This document shows positions 24,976 through 34,520 of a stretch of 64,000 bases of DNA, piece after piece; the first letter of the stretch is position 1; every line of letters begins with the position of its first letter. The notes below the pieces were generated by a model. It was not told where the DNA came from. It saw only the letters and a program-made list of their open reading frames with translations, and did no database searches. Source of the DNA: an uncultured Lewinella sp. (GTDB taxonomy: Bacteria; Bacteroidota; Bacteroidia; Chitinophagales; Saprospiraceae); assembly GCA_913057785.1 (NCBI GenBank), contig CAJXPD010000001.1:1-64000 (forward strand), written 5' to 3'. The position numbers and the translations under genes were made by a program.

Positions 24976-25782
24976 TTACTGGAAACCTGCCCCTCGTTTT
25001 CGCCAAAACAAAATTAACAACAATCCCGTGATGGCACCTCCCAAGTGCGCAAAGTGAGCAATATTATCCCACGCATATTGGTTGAAACCTAGGAATAGTT
25101 CAATGACCATTAAAATCGGGATAAAGTACTTGGCTTTGATCGGTATCGGCAAGAAGATTAGCATGAGTTCCGCATTAGGGAATTGCATGCCGAATGCCAA
25201 CAACAAACCATAAATTGCCCCGGATGCCCCTACAATTTGGCTATTCATCTTTCCATCTAAATATCCACCCATGAAATCCAATACTTCTTTGATATCTCTT
25301 GAGGTGGGATTAGTCTCGATGGCGCGACCTAGCTGGGCCACACTGTCCTGAAAACTATTACCAAACCTTTCCATTGGAATATCATTGAAGAAGGCCCAAT
25401 AGGTAGTATAATTAGGGTTGTCCTTAAAGGCGTTGATGGTTTCCTGGAGCTGGGAAATCTCCATGTAACTGCTTAGAAGATGTAAGGCTGCCGCTCCAAA
25501 AGCACAAACGAAGTAGTAGAATAGGAACCGTTTCGGTCCCCACAACGACTCCAAGGCACTACCAAACATTACCAAAGCGAACATATTGAAGAAAATATGG
25601 AATATCTGTGGTAAAGGGGCGTGCATAAAGAAATGCGTCACCAATTGAAATGGATAGAATTCCTCAGACAAAGGGTAGCGCAAAGCTAGGATCTCTAGAC
25701 TGGGACTCAATAGCTCCGCAGCTATGAAAACCATGACATTGATAATCAACAAATGGCGGACAACATCAGTAATTCTAAACAT
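24976..25782 (-). CDS. Rhomboid intramembrane serine protease (second copy)
   Basis: A 268-residue rhomboid. Catalytic Ser is in VGASGAIYGLLLAFG and His in IAHFAHLGGAITGLLL; helix 2 reads HIFFNMFALVMFGSALE. A hydrophilic insertion of about 70 residues (roughly 110-180) separates the third helix from the Ser helix, absent in the neighbouring copy, and could decide substrate access. It lies 59 bases after mutL and 243 bases before the other rhomboid. The gap between the two has no gene that I can see. Confidence 0.92.
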   Translation of the reverse strand: MFRITDVVRHLLIINVMVFIAAELLSPSLEILALRYPLSEEFYPFQLVTHFFMHAPLPQIFHIFFNMFALVMFGSALESLWGPKRFLFYYFVCAFGAAALHLLSSYMEISQLQETINAFKDNPNYTTYWAFFNDIPMERFGNSFQDSVAQLGRAIETNPTSRDIKEVLDFMGGYLDGKMNSQIVGASGAIYGLLLAFGMQFPNAELMLIFLPIPIKAKYFIPILMVIELFLGFNQYAWDNIAHFAHLGGAITGLLLILFWRKRGAGFQ

Positions 25783-25841
25783 AACCTACAAGGTAAAAGA
25801 AGAATGGTCAACCTACAAAGGTTTTCGACAAAATAAGGACA

Positions 25842-27749
25842 TTACCCTTCAAAACGTTTGGCTAGATCATCTAGTTCAAATGTGATAAAACAGTTGCGTC
25901 CCGTTGGATTGGAGAATGGCATCTCGCAGGCGAACAATTTATCGATCAGCGCCTGCATTTCAGTAACGCTCAGCGTTTGTCCGCGTTTGATGGAGGTGCT
26001 CCTCGCCAAAGATCGGGCGAGGTTCTCTTTGATGTCTAATTTGAGTTCTAGGTTGGATTTGAATTGCTCTAATAGAATCTCAATGGATTTTTCCTCATTT
26101 TGATGTCCGGCCATTTCTGCTGGGATACCATTGATGACAAAAGTGTTTTGACCAAACTCTTGAATGTCATAACCCAGTAGATTGATCTGTGGAATGATAT
26201 CTCGTAGAACAGCGGCATCAGCCTGAGGTAGATCAATGGTCTTAGGAAATAACTGCTTTTGTGTACTAGCACTTTGTTGCTCTAGTACTTGCAGGTAGTT
26301 TTCATACAGGATGCGTTCATGAGCGGCCTGTTGGTCTATTAGAAGGAAACCAGATTTTATATGACTAACGATGTAAGAGGCGTGTACCTGATAGGGGGGG
26401 CGTTGTTGTTTGGAAAAACTTTTAGCTTGGTCGTCCAAGGTGTTTTCCTTGGACCATTCGCTCTCGATGGTTACAGAAGCTTCTGATTCACCTGTAATGA
26501 ATTCTTCTTCATCTGCTTTTCCAATGCCCTCATACAGCTTCTGCCAATTGGCAAGGTTGTTTTGTTGCCGTTTTTCTTCACCGGAGAAGTTCATGTCTCC
26601 ATTCGAGTAGTTACCACCGCCGCCGCTATTGCTATTACCCGCAGTGGCCTTGCTCTCGCGTGTATAGGAATCTACGGTAAACTTAGAGGTAGGTTGAATC
26701 GGCTGTACTCGGTTGGAAGAGAAACTAGTTTCCTGATCAAAGTCAAGGGTCGGCATAATGCTGTATTGGCCAAGACTATGCCGTATGGCTACTTTGAGGT
26801 AATTGTAAACCAGCTTCTCATCATCAAACTTAATTTCCTGTTTGGTCGGATGCACATTAATATCAATCCTGGCAGGATCGATATCGATAAAGATCACATA
26901 GAAAGGAAAGGTATCATTAGGTAGCAAGTCCTCAAAAGCAGTGGTTACCGCATGATTGAGGTAGCCACTCTTGATGAATCGTTGGTTGACAAAAAAGTAT
27001 TGCTCACCCCTGGTTTTCTTGGCAAACTCTGGTTTACCCACAAATCCATACAACTTCAAGGCATCAGTCTCTTCCGAGACGGGCACTAATCGCTTGTTGT
27101 AGGCATTGCCAAAGAGCGCAATGATCCGTTGTCTAAGATTGCCGGGAGGTAAGTGGAATATTTCACCATTGTTGTGGTGTAGAGAAAAGAAAATATCGGG
27201 ATTGGCAATCGCAAGCCGTTGAAACTCGTCAATAATGTGACGCATTTCGACGGTGTTGGACTTTAAGAAGTTTCTTCGGGCAGGAACATTAAAAAAGAGA
27301 TTCTTAACCGAGATGTTGGTTCCTGATGTACATTGACAGGCCTCTTGAGATTTGACTTCTGATCCTTCAATGATCAATCGCGTGCCTAGCTCTTCAGATT
27401 GTCTGCGCGTGCGCATTTCGACCTGAGCCACAGCAGCAATAGAAGCCATTGCTTCACCTCTAAAACCCATGGTACGGATGGCAAACAAGTCTTGGGATGC
27501 TCGAATCTTGGAGGTTGCGTGACGCTCAAAGGCCATCCTAGCATCCGTTTCAGACATTCCACAACCGTTATCGATCACCTGCAGCAGGGTTTTGCCTGCA
27601 TCTTTGACTATCAACTTGACACTAGTACTACCCGCATCGATAGAGTTTTCCATCAACTCTTTAATCACCGAAGCTGGACGTTGAATAACCTCTCCAGCGG
27701 CAATTTGATTAGCGATTGCGTCGGGCAATAGCTGAATAAGATCAGCCAT
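25842..27749 (-). CDS. mutL: DNA mismatch repair protein MutL
   Basis: A 635-residue mismatch-repair ATPase that links MutS recognition to strand removal. The GHKL ATPase domain has IAAGEVIQRPASVIKEL, DNGCGM and MGFRGEAMASIA. A Ser/Asn/Gly-rich linker covers about 345-450, followed by the C-terminal dimerisation domain. The endonuclease motif normally written DQHAxxExxxxE reads DQQAAHERILYE, and the downstream CPHGRP-type motif reads SNPTGRN, so metal binding and nicking may be altered. It starts a leftward run with two rhomboids and an EEP protein. Confidence 0.96.
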   Translation of the reverse strand: MADLIQLLPDAIANQIAAGEVIQRPASVIKELMENSIDAGSTSVKLIVKDAGKTLLQVIDNGCGMSETDARMAFERHATSKIRASQDLFAIRTMGFRGEAMASIAAVAQVEMRTRRQSEELGTRLIIEGSEVKSQEACQCTSGTNISVKNLFFNVPARRNFLKSNTVEMRHIIDEFQRLAIANPDIFFSLHHNNGEIFHLPPGNLRQRIIALFGNAYNKRLVPVSEETDALKLYGFVGKPEFAKKTRGEQYFFVNQRFIKSGYLNHAVTTAFEDLLPNDTFPFYVIFIDIDPARIDINVHPTKQEIKFDDEKLVYNYLKVAIRHSLGQYSIMPTLDFDQETSFSSNRVQPIQPTSKFTVDSYTRESKATAGNSNSGGGGNYSNGDMNFSGEEKRQQNNLANWQKLYEGIGKADEEEFITGESEASVTIESEWSKENTLDDQAKSFSKQQRPPYQVHASYIVSHIKSGFLLIDQQAAHERILYENYLQVLEQQSASTQKQLFPKTIDLPQADAAVLRDIIPQINLLGYDIQEFGQNTFVINGIPAEMAGHQNEEKSIEILLEQFKSNLELKLDIKENLARSLARSTSIKRGQTLSVTEMQALIDKLFACEMPFSNPTGRNCFITFELDDLAKRFEG

Positions 27750-27881
27750 ATATCGATTCTATTTTGTTTATTCCTTTGATCATTTTAGTACACCTGTTGG
27801 TTGAATCGTCTTATTTGATGCACTTGATTGAGCTTAGACTCAAGCTGTATCGAAGGAAGGTTTGTTTTATTCATAGAGAAC

Positions 27882-28223
27882 TCAAAACTCACTTCCGCCT
27901 TGCTTATCATTGAGCATTTGTTCAAACTCCGGCAAATATACATTAAGAAGCATATAGGCCAAGAACAAAAGCGCTAGAATTACTGCTATCAGAATAAAGT
28001 TGGACCGCATGGCTTGTTGCTTGCGGCGATGACCTGTGGCTTCAAATCCCCGGCGAATTCCTCCAGAAGCAAATCTGGCTCTAACACTTTCAGCAGACAC
28101 ACCATTTTGGCGGTCTTTGATCTGCTGAACTCGCTTTTCCATTTCTTCTTTCTGAGGATCCCAATACCGTGGCTTATATTCATAGCGCTGATACTTTGGT
28201 AACTTTAAGAACCGTAAAAACAT
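27882..28223 (-). CDS. Small membrane protein conserved next to mutL
   Basis: A 113-residue protein of unknown function. A Tyr/Arg-rich N-terminus (LPKYQRYEYKPRYWDP) is followed by a charged helix (EEMEKRVQQIKDR), a basic stretch, one transmembrane helix (about 77-96, FILIAVILALLFLAYML) and a short acidic tail. I recall proteins of this shape next to mutL in Bacteroidota, but cannot check that here. It may be a membrane adaptor; no enzymatic motif is present. Confidence 0.75.
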   Translation of the reverse strand: MFLRFLKLPKYQRYEYKPRYWDPQKEEMEKRVQQIKDRQNGVSAESVRARFASGGIRRGFEATGHRRKQQAMRSNFILIAVILALLFLAYMLLNVYLPEFEQMLNDKQGGSEF

Positions 28224-28676
28224 AATTTTTGAATTAATACGTCATGATGAAATACTACATCCAATCGTAAAGATGCAAAAACTAGGTATAAAGACGGGTT
28301 ACCGTCAAGATTAGAACATGTAGCTTAGCATTACCGTATAGAAAAGATTTCTTCTCATCTCCGAAGCGATACTCCTCTGTTCAGGTTACTTTAGGCGTGC
28401 ATCCAAATTTACGAATAAAATCTCTTTTCATCAAACTACCTATCAATTACAGCGTTGTGCTAGAGAAGGCAGGTGTGCAACCGATTTGCTTTGGAAGTAG
28501 TCTTATGAATGAGCACTAGTCGTTGCTAGATCAGTCAAACCTTGTATTAAGTCTGTTAAATCAAGGGATTAGACTATTTTTTTATGACGGAAATCGTTTA
28601 ATCTGTATCTAGAGCTCACAATCTACAATACATATAAAATGGACATTACTGCTTAATGACCCTAACACTTCTGCAT
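28224..28676. other. Intergenic region between divergent genes
   Basis: 453 bases between the small membrane gene (leftward) and the DUF5686 gene (rightward). I see no gene and no exact TAnnTTTG element. CCTTG..CAAGG with a downstream T-run (about 28541-28581) is the only structure noted. Confidence 0.4.
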
Positions 28677-31322
28677 ATGAATAAAAGACAAACCTTCGTA
28701 ATTCCATTCTTCTTACTGTTGTTCTCGCAAACTGTTTTGGCTCATACCATTTTTGGTACTATCAAGGATGAAAAAGGAGATCCTATCCCTTATGCCACGA
28801 TATATGTGGAGGAAACGGGAACTGGAGTAACCACCAATGATGTCGGGATTTATCGGGTAGCCCTGGGACCAGGAAGTTATACACTCGTTTTTCAACACTT
28901 GGGTTACGAGGCCCAAAAGAAAGAGATAACACTTGGGTCAGAGGAACAAGAAATCAATATTGTATTGAAGGAACAGGCCTTCCAATTGAAGACGGTAGAT
29001 GTAATAGGAAACAATGATGAAGATCCCGCCTATACCATCATGCGAAAGGCAATTGCTAAGGCGAGTTACCACCGCCAACAAATTGAAACCTATTCTGCTC
29101 AGGTTTATATTAAGGGAGCTGGAAGGATAAAAAAGATTCCTTTTTATCTGAGACGTGCGATGAAGAAGGAAGGAATTGACACTTCCTTTGCGTTCGTTTC
29201 GGAGTCCGTAAGTAAAGTTGAGTATAAGCGGCCAAATACTTTTAATGAGACGGTTATCTCCGTATATACTCAAGGAGATGCCAATTCCTCCAGCCCCAAC
29301 GCCTATATCAACGGCAGTTTTTATGAACCGGAAATTGGAGAAGCCATATCACCGCTAGCTCCGAAGGCTTTTGCATACTACCGTTTTGAATTAGAAGGGT
29401 ATTTCATAGATCGGGATTATGGAGTGAATCAGATTAGGGTTATTCCGCGTAGTCGCGGTGAAAACCTGTTTGAAGGCACAATCTATATTGTAGAGGACTG
29501 GTGGAGTATTCATAGTTTGGCATTGAAGACCTACAAGTTTGGATTCACCTTTAATATTAACCAGGTCTACGCACCCATTCAGGATAAAGCCTGGTTGCCG
29601 GTCAGCCATCAATTTGGAGTTGAAGGAAGTATTTTGGGGATCGGCTTAACCTATAACTATTTGGCAACGGTGAGCGACTATGCCATTGAGTTGAATCCAG
29701 ATCTCGATGTGGACTTCCGGGTAATTGATGAGAAGATAGAGAAGGAATTGGCGAAAGAAATTGCTGCCGCGAAAAAGAAAGACAAAGAAAAAGGTTCGAT
29801 TAAGGAGCGCCTTACCAAAGGGGAGGAATTGACTCGAAAGGATCTCCGGAAAATGATCCGGGATTACGAAAAACAGGAGAGAAAGGAAAGAAAGGAACCA
29901 GAAGTCGTAATGGAGAGAACCTATAAGGTGGATTCCATGGCTTCGAAAAGGGATGCCTCTTATTGGAAGGAAATTCGACCCGTACCTCTGACGGACTATG
30001 AAGTGAAAGGGTATGTGATGATGGACAGCTTGGAACGGAAGGATAGGGAAGAGAGCCAGCAGCGCGATTCCACTGCGACCATCGGCGGGAAGAAAAGGAA
30101 GAAGAGAGGAGGTTTTCAGATTGAGGATATCCTGATGGGAAGCTCATACAAAGTAGGGAAGAAACAGCGAATAACCTATGAAACACCATTAGTGGGTATT
30201 CGCTTCAATCCGGTAGAGGGTTATAGTGTCCATACAGATTTAGCTTATCGTGCTTGGAATGACAAGACCAATTCTCGCTTAACCTTTACGCCCCGATACT
30301 CCTTTGCCCGGGATAAGTTCTCTTTAAAAGGGCGATATCGCTTGAACTATGGCCCTCGGTTGAGGCGTAGCACGTTTGCGGTGGAGGGCGGCCGATATAT
30401 TTCCCAATACAATCCCGATAAACCGATTAGTGAGGTGATCAATACTTTTTCGACGCTATTGTATGAGCAAAACTTTATTCGACTATACGAGAAAGAGTAC
30501 GGTAGCATAGGGATTAGTCATAAATTCAAAGGAGATGTCGATTTTTCAGCAAGTGTAGCCTTCGAGAATCGACATTTGCTATTCAATAATACCAATCAGA
30601 CATGGTTCAATAGAGATGACCGCGTTTACGGTGACAACGTTCCAGTGAACGAAGAGGCTAGCTACCCATTTCCGAATCGCGAAAAGGCTTTTCATTTCCG
30701 GGTTGGGGTAAAGGCGAGACCGTGGCAGAAGTATCGAATATATAATGGGAAAAAGCAACGTCTAGACAACTCTACACCTCAATTATCCCTGCAGTATAGG
30801 GGAGGATTGCCAGGCATTTTAGATAGTGATGTAGATTTTGGCCTAATTGAGGCGGGTTTTGAGCATGATTTCAAAGTGGGCGCAGGCAGTCACTTGCACC
30901 TACAGGTCAACGCCGGCGCTTTCTTGTACAATGATTATGTAGGATTTGCGGACTATAAGCATTTCCCTGGTAACCGGACCGTTTTGGCAACTATCAATCC
31001 AGCAGGAAGTTTCCGACTTCTGGATTACTATCGACACAGTACCAAGGAGGAATTTGTAGCTACGCAACTACATTATCAATTTCGTAAATTTTTGGTCACT
31101 CGTATCCCGGAAGTATGGCTCCTTGGGATAAAGGAGAATATCTTTGTAAACCATCTCTACACACCTACTTCCCAACAGTATTTTGAAGTGGGATATTCTA
31201 TTGATAATATCTTCCGCATCTTTCGTATAGAAGCTGCGACGGCTTTTCAAAATGGTAAGTATTACGATTTTGGTATTCGAATTGGTATCGCATCCAATAT
31301 TGGAAACATCGAATTTGATTAA
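28677..31322 (+). CDS. DUF5686 outer-membrane protein with carboxypeptidase-regulatory-like domain
   Basis: An 881-residue exported protein. Signal peptide 1-22. A CarboxypepD_reg-like beta domain follows (about 23-110: IFGTIKDEKGDPIPYATIYV, then NDVGIYRVALGPGSYTLVF and HLGYEA). The DUF5686 middle region contains a charged segment rich in Lys/Glu (about 365-430). The C-terminal ~350 residues are alternating beta strands typical of an outer-membrane barrel, ending in IRIGIASNIGNIEFD. Such proteins resemble TonB-dependent-receptor relatives lacking a plug. The ligand is unknown. A strong terminator follows at once. Confidence 0.88.
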   Translation: MNKRQTFVIPFFLLLFSQTVLAHTIFGTIKDEKGDPIPYATIYVEETGTGVTTNDVGIYRVALGPGSYTLVFQHLGYEAQKKEITLGSEEQEINIVLKEQAFQLKTVDVIGNNDEDPAYTIMRKAIAKASYHRQQIETYSAQVYIKGAGRIKKIPFYLRRAMKKEGIDTSFAFVSESVSKVEYKRPNTFNETVISVYTQGDANSSSPNAYINGSFYEPEIGEAISPLAPKAFAYYRFELEGYFIDRDYGVNQIRVIPRSRGENLFEGTIYIVEDWWSIHSLALKTYKFGFTFNINQVYAPIQDKAWLPVSHQFGVEGSILGIGLTYNYLATVSDYAIELNPDLDVDFRVIDEKIEKELAKEIAAAKKKDKEKGSIKERLTKGEELTRKDLRKMIRDYEKQERKERKEPEVVMERTYKVDSMASKRDASYWKEIRPVPLTDYEVKGYVMMDSLERKDREESQQRDSTATIGGKKRKKRGGFQIEDILMGSSYKVGKKQRITYETPLVGIRFNPVEGYSVHTDLAYRAWNDKTNSRLTFTPRYSFARDKFSLKGRYRLNYGPRLRRSTFAVEGGRYISQYNPDKPISEVINTFSTLLYEQNFIRLYEKEYGSIGISHKFKGDVDFSASVAFENRHLLFNNTNQTWFNRDDRVYGDNVPVNEEASYPFPNREKAFHFRVGVKARPWQKYRIYNGKKQRLDNSTPQLSLQYRGGLPGILDSDVDFGLIEAGFEHDFKVGAGSHLHLQVNAGAFLYNDYVGFADYKHFPGNRTVLATINPAGSFRLLDYYRHSTKEEFVATQLHYQFRKFLVTRIPEVWLLGIKENIFVNHLYTPTSQQYFEVGYSIDNIFRIFRIEAATAFQNGKYYDFGIRIGIASNIGNIEFD

Positions 31323-31346
31323 TAGCCAGCTGAAAGTATAAATAGC

Positions 31347-31379
31347 AAAAGGGTAGCTCCGACTTGGAGCTACCCTTTT
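31347..31379. terminator. Bidirectional terminator between DUF5686 and moxR genes
   Basis: AAAAGGGTAGCTCC (31347-31360) and GGAGCTACCCTTTT (31366-31379) form a perfect 14-base-pair stem with loop GACTT, between convergent genes. Confidence 0.92.
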
Positions 31380-31402
31380 GTGATACCTGGGCATAGATGA
31401 AG

Positions 31403-32476
31403 CTATCTAGGCACTTCTATCTTTTCGATGATGTCTTTAATCACCTCTTTGGTCGTAAAACCTTCCATCTCTCGCTCAGGCGTAAGAATGATCCGGTGAT
31501 TGAGTACCGGATAAGCTACCTGTTGGATATCATCAGGCGTGACGAAGTCACGTGCGGCAAGTGCTGCGGTTGCCTTTGCCATTTTCAGCATCGCCAAAGA
31601 AGCTCTAGGAGAAGCCCCTAGAAAAAGATCTCCATTGTTTCTGGTGTTGTGCGTAATCTTAGCAATGTATTGCAATAATTCTTCCTTAATGTGGACCTGT
31701 TCTACTAGATCCTGACACTTCTGCAGTTCTTCCGCTGAAAAGACTTTTTCCACCTTGCCCTGTGAGATCTTAAAATCATTTCGGAATCGATGCAAAATGG
31801 CTGCTTCCTCGTCTAGACTTGGGTATTCCAGGTTGATTTTTACGATGAAGCGATCCAGTTGAGCTTCTGGTAATTTATAGGTGCCTTCTTGTTCAATTGG
31901 GTTTTGAGTAGCAATCACAAAGAAGGGAAATGACATGGGATAAGTTTGGCCATCAACCGTAACTTGATGCTCTTCCATCACTTCAAAGAGTGCTGCCTGT
32001 GTCTTGGCTGGCGCACGGTTGATCTCGTCTATCAATACGAAATTGGCAAAAATGGGGCCTTGGTTAAAGGAAAAGGCTGAGGTCTGCATGTTGAAAACCG
32101 TGGTACCAATGACATCGCTGGGCATCAAATCGGGGGTGAACTGAATCCTGGAGAAGTCGACTTCCAGGGTTTGGGCCATCAACTTAGCGGTAAGTGTCTT
32201 CGCAATCCCTGGCACGCCTTCTACCATAACGTGCCCGCCTGCTAGTACAGCTGCCAATAAAAGATCTATAAATTCAGTTTGACCAATAATGATCTTCTGC
32301 AATTCATGTTTAACACGTTCATTGGCCGATCGAATGGGAGAAAGATCGAGCTGGTTTCGTCCCCATTGGCTTTGTTCCGCAGAAACAGATGGCGTGAATG
32401 GGGGTAGAGGAGCACCTTCTTCTTCTGGTGGACTGGGGTTGAGCTCTTCATTTTCGTTGATTTCATCAATTTGCAT
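31403..32476 (-). CDS. MoxR family AAA+ ATPase
   Basis: A 357-residue MoxR ATPase. Walker A is GVPGIAKTLTAK, Walker B FVLIDEINRAPAKTQAA, sensor 1 FFVIATQNPIEQEGTY, and the sensor 2/lid region is GASPRASLAMLKMAKA. An acidic, proline-rich N-terminal extension of about 45 residues precedes the AAA core. MoxR proteins act as chaperones for assembling partner proteins, usually together with a VWA or DUF58 protein encoded next door. Here no DUF58 gene follows; the next feature downstream is a terminator. It is 11 bases from the DUF4350 gene. Confidence 0.94.
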   Translation of the reverse strand: MQIDEINENEELNPSPPEEEGAPLPPFTPSVSAEQSQWGRNQLDLSPIRSANERVKHELQKIIIGQTEFIDLLLAAVLAGGHVMVEGVPGIAKTLTAKLMAQTLEVDFSRIQFTPDLMPSDVIGTTVFNMQTSAFSFNQGPIFANFVLIDEINRAPAKTQAALFEVMEEHQVTVDGQTYPMSFPFFVIATQNPIEQEGTYKLPEAQLDRFIVKINLEYPSLDEEAAILHRFRNDFKISQGKVEKVFSAEELQKCQDLVEQVHIKEELLQYIAKITHNTRNNGDLFLGASPRASLAMLKMAKATAALAARDFVTPDDIQQVAYPVLNHRIILTPEREMEGFTTKEVIKDIIEKIEVPR

Positions 32477-32487
32477 GGGTAGTGCTC

Positions 32488-33756
32488 TTATTTACAATTG
32501 TGATAGAATTTTTCCAGGGCTTTATGAAAATCAATTAGCGTGTTTTCTGAAACAAAATTGCCTGAAGCTATATTCTTGTGCATTTGGAAAATACGCTGGA
32601 TATGTTCTAATCCTACTCCTGATCTAGAGGCCAAGCGGGAAGCTAGATCCTGATCCAGTTCCCTTGTATTCATATTGTATTTCTCTTTGATGAATACCTG
32701 TAGCAACCTCATTTTCTGTAAGGCCAATTGCTTGTGATTACTTTGCATAAAGTACAATCGGCCAATCGTAGAAATGAATTGCAAGGAGGTATTGTTATTG
32801 GGTTCTAATATGGGAATAACGCGTTGTCTTCTTTTGGCGCGGAATATCAAATATAATAAACCCATTGCCAATAGGAGGTACCAAGCCCAAGCTAGAGAAG
32901 CTTCGCTAAGAATAAACTGTAGTGGACTTTTATCATTTAGATTCTTATTGAAAAGAGAGTTGCCGTTTAAGCGCTCCCCAACTCCCAGACTAATTCTGCT
33001 TTGTTCATCCCAATAAACCGGCCCCTCATGTAAGTGAGTTAAGACTAATTCGCTGTAAGTCACCCCTTGTCTTTCTAACAAAGATAAATTGCTAAAAGCC
33101 ATAGGGTTGGTATGTAGATAAAAATAGCCTTGACCGTAGCGGATCCGTACAAAGTTGGCTAAACCATTCTGGAGTTTACCGATCTCTGTAAAGCCTTCCA
33201 AGGAGTCGCATACATGTTGGTGGCTTACAAACTGCCAGTCATAATAGGTAACCCGATCTCGAGCGTAAAAGGTAAACTGAAAAATAGAATCGGGCAGTAA
33301 ATCAGGATGATTTAGACTCATTTGAGCGGTCGTATCCCAGGTCGAGGCAAGGCCATACCAATCCGTACTGTCGCAAGGAATTGGGTAGATATTATTTATG
33401 AGTTCCACAGGTAATACACGACTGGCAATGAAGGCGGTATTCCCTCTATCTACGTAATCCAACAGCTGATCCAAGTCTTCGGGACTTAGATTCATGCCCT
33501 CTCCAATAAATACATAATTTGAGTTCAAGCCCTCTGCGGGTAAAGATTCTTCTATTGGTTGCCTTAGGATCTTTAGAGAATCCAATCCTGTAACCTGCTC
33601 TGCTAACTCGGAAAAGTATAGTGAACCGTAGGGGTCTAAGCTATCCTGGAGGTAGTGTTGTTTCCAACTATAAGAATTCTTTTGTTGGTAGTTGAGATAC
33701 AACAAAAAGAGAATGCATGCTCCAAGCGCTATGAAAATTATACTTCTTCGCGTCAT
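32488..33756 (-). CDS. DUF4350 domain membrane protein
   Basis: A 422-residue protein. An N-terminal helix (residues 5-21) precedes an extracytoplasmic DUF4350-type alpha/beta domain (with LNSNYVFIGEGMNLSPEDLD and LLDYVDRGNTAFIAS), a second helix at about 285-305, and a cytosolic helical tail. DUF4350 proteins sit in MoxR clusters with DUF4129 and SpoIIM genes across Bacteroidota and other phyla; their role is unknown. The start overlaps the preceding gene stop by four bases (ATGA), so translation is coupled. Confidence 0.82.
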   Translation of the reverse strand: MTRRSIIFIALGACILFLLYLNYQQKNSYSWKQHYLQDSLDPYGSLYFSELAEQVTGLDSLKILRQPIEESLPAEGLNSNYVFIGEGMNLSPEDLDQLLDYVDRGNTAFIASRVLPVELINNIYPIPCDSTDWYGLASTWDTTAQMSLNHPDLLPDSIFQFTFYARDRVTYYDWQFVSHQHVCDSLEGFTEIGKLQNGLANFVRIRYGQGYFYLHTNPMAFSNLSLLERQGVTYSELVLTHLHEGPVYWDEQSRISLGVGERLNGNSLFNKNLNDKSPLQFILSEASLAWAWYLLLAMGLLYLIFRAKRRQRVIPILEPNNNTSLQFISTIGRLYFMQSNHKQLALQKMRLLQVFIKEKYNMNTRELDQDLASRLASRSGVGLEHIQRIFQMHKNIASGNFVSENTLIDFHKALEKFYHNCK

Positions 33757-34520
33757 GATGGAGTAGTTGTTAAGTCTGGGGTACTTACTTCGGCAATGAA
33801 TTGCTGGAAAGTAGGAGCAATCTCATGAAAGATAGTGGCATCTATGGACCTATTTCCATACCAAACGCGTTCGAAAAGTCTTGTTATTTCCTGGAAAGAG
33901 CGATGGAATGACGAATTTTTCATTTCTAGCAGGTAGTCTCGATTGGTTTTATCTTTTTTCCATCTGATCTGCTTTTGCTGAGACAATGTCTTTAGCGCTT
34001 CTAAATAATACAAGCGAATGGCCAAAGCAAAATTACCCTTTTGAATGGCTTCCTTTATGAAGTCATCCAGCACCACTTCCTCTAGCTTATCTTCAATTTC
34101 TTCTAGATCTATACTAAGATCTCCTTGACGTTTGATTTTTCTGTTTTTGGGTCTTAGCTGAAGCCCCATGAGTTGTTTAACCACAAAAAAGGCCACAACA
34201 ATTCCAATCAAGACAAGTAGGAAAGTGGCAAAGGCTTTAATTAAATCACTGTTTAGCCCTTCGCTTGGCTCCTTCTCTTCCTTCTTTTCTTCTTGCTTGA
34301 CTTTATGGATGTTTTCCCAATATTTCGAATCTTCTCGTTTTTTACGCCATTCCTCCCAATTTTCGTCGCTCATTGAGTTAGCACGCTTATCTTCTTCTAG
34401 ATAGAATTTCGAATCAGAATTTTCTTGCCCTGAAATCGGAATTACATGCAGACAGGATAGTAGAAAGGTGAGCCAAATCACCAAGGTTAGATGAGTTGAT
34501 ATGTGGCCTTTCTTCTTCAT
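33753..34520 (-). CDS. DUF4129-like membrane protein of the MoxR cluster
   Basis: A 255-residue protein with a signal or anchor at about 10-28, a charged extracytoplasmic part (EEDKRANSMSDENWEEW and a KxEEK stretch), a transmembrane helix at about 92-115 (LIKAFATFLLVLIGIVVAFF) and a cytosolic helical domain with the DUF4129-like pattern ALAIRLYYLEALKTL and KTNRDYLLEM, then WYGNRSID. Position and topology match the member of these clusters between DUF4350 and SpoIIM genes. Four-base overlaps on both sides show a tight operon. Confidence 0.78.
   Translation of the reverse strand: MKKKGHISTHLTLVIWLTFLLSCLHVIPISGQENSDSKFYLEEDKRANSMSDENWEEWRKKREDSKYWENIHKVKQEEKKEEKEPSEGLNSDLIKAFATFLLVLIGIVVAFFVVKQLMGLQLRPKNRKIKRQGDLSIDLEEIEDKLEEVVLDDFIKEAIQKGNFALAIRLYYLEALKTLSQQKQIRWKKDKTNRDYLLEMKNSSFHRSFQEITRLFERVWYGNRSIDATIFHEIAPTFQQFIAEVSTPDLTTTPS

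Noticed and set aside
31068-31394. Minus-strand frame of 108 codons after the moxR gene that might be the missing DUF58
   Set aside because: It lies opposite the end of the DUF5686 gene and the terminator, and has no DUF58 features.
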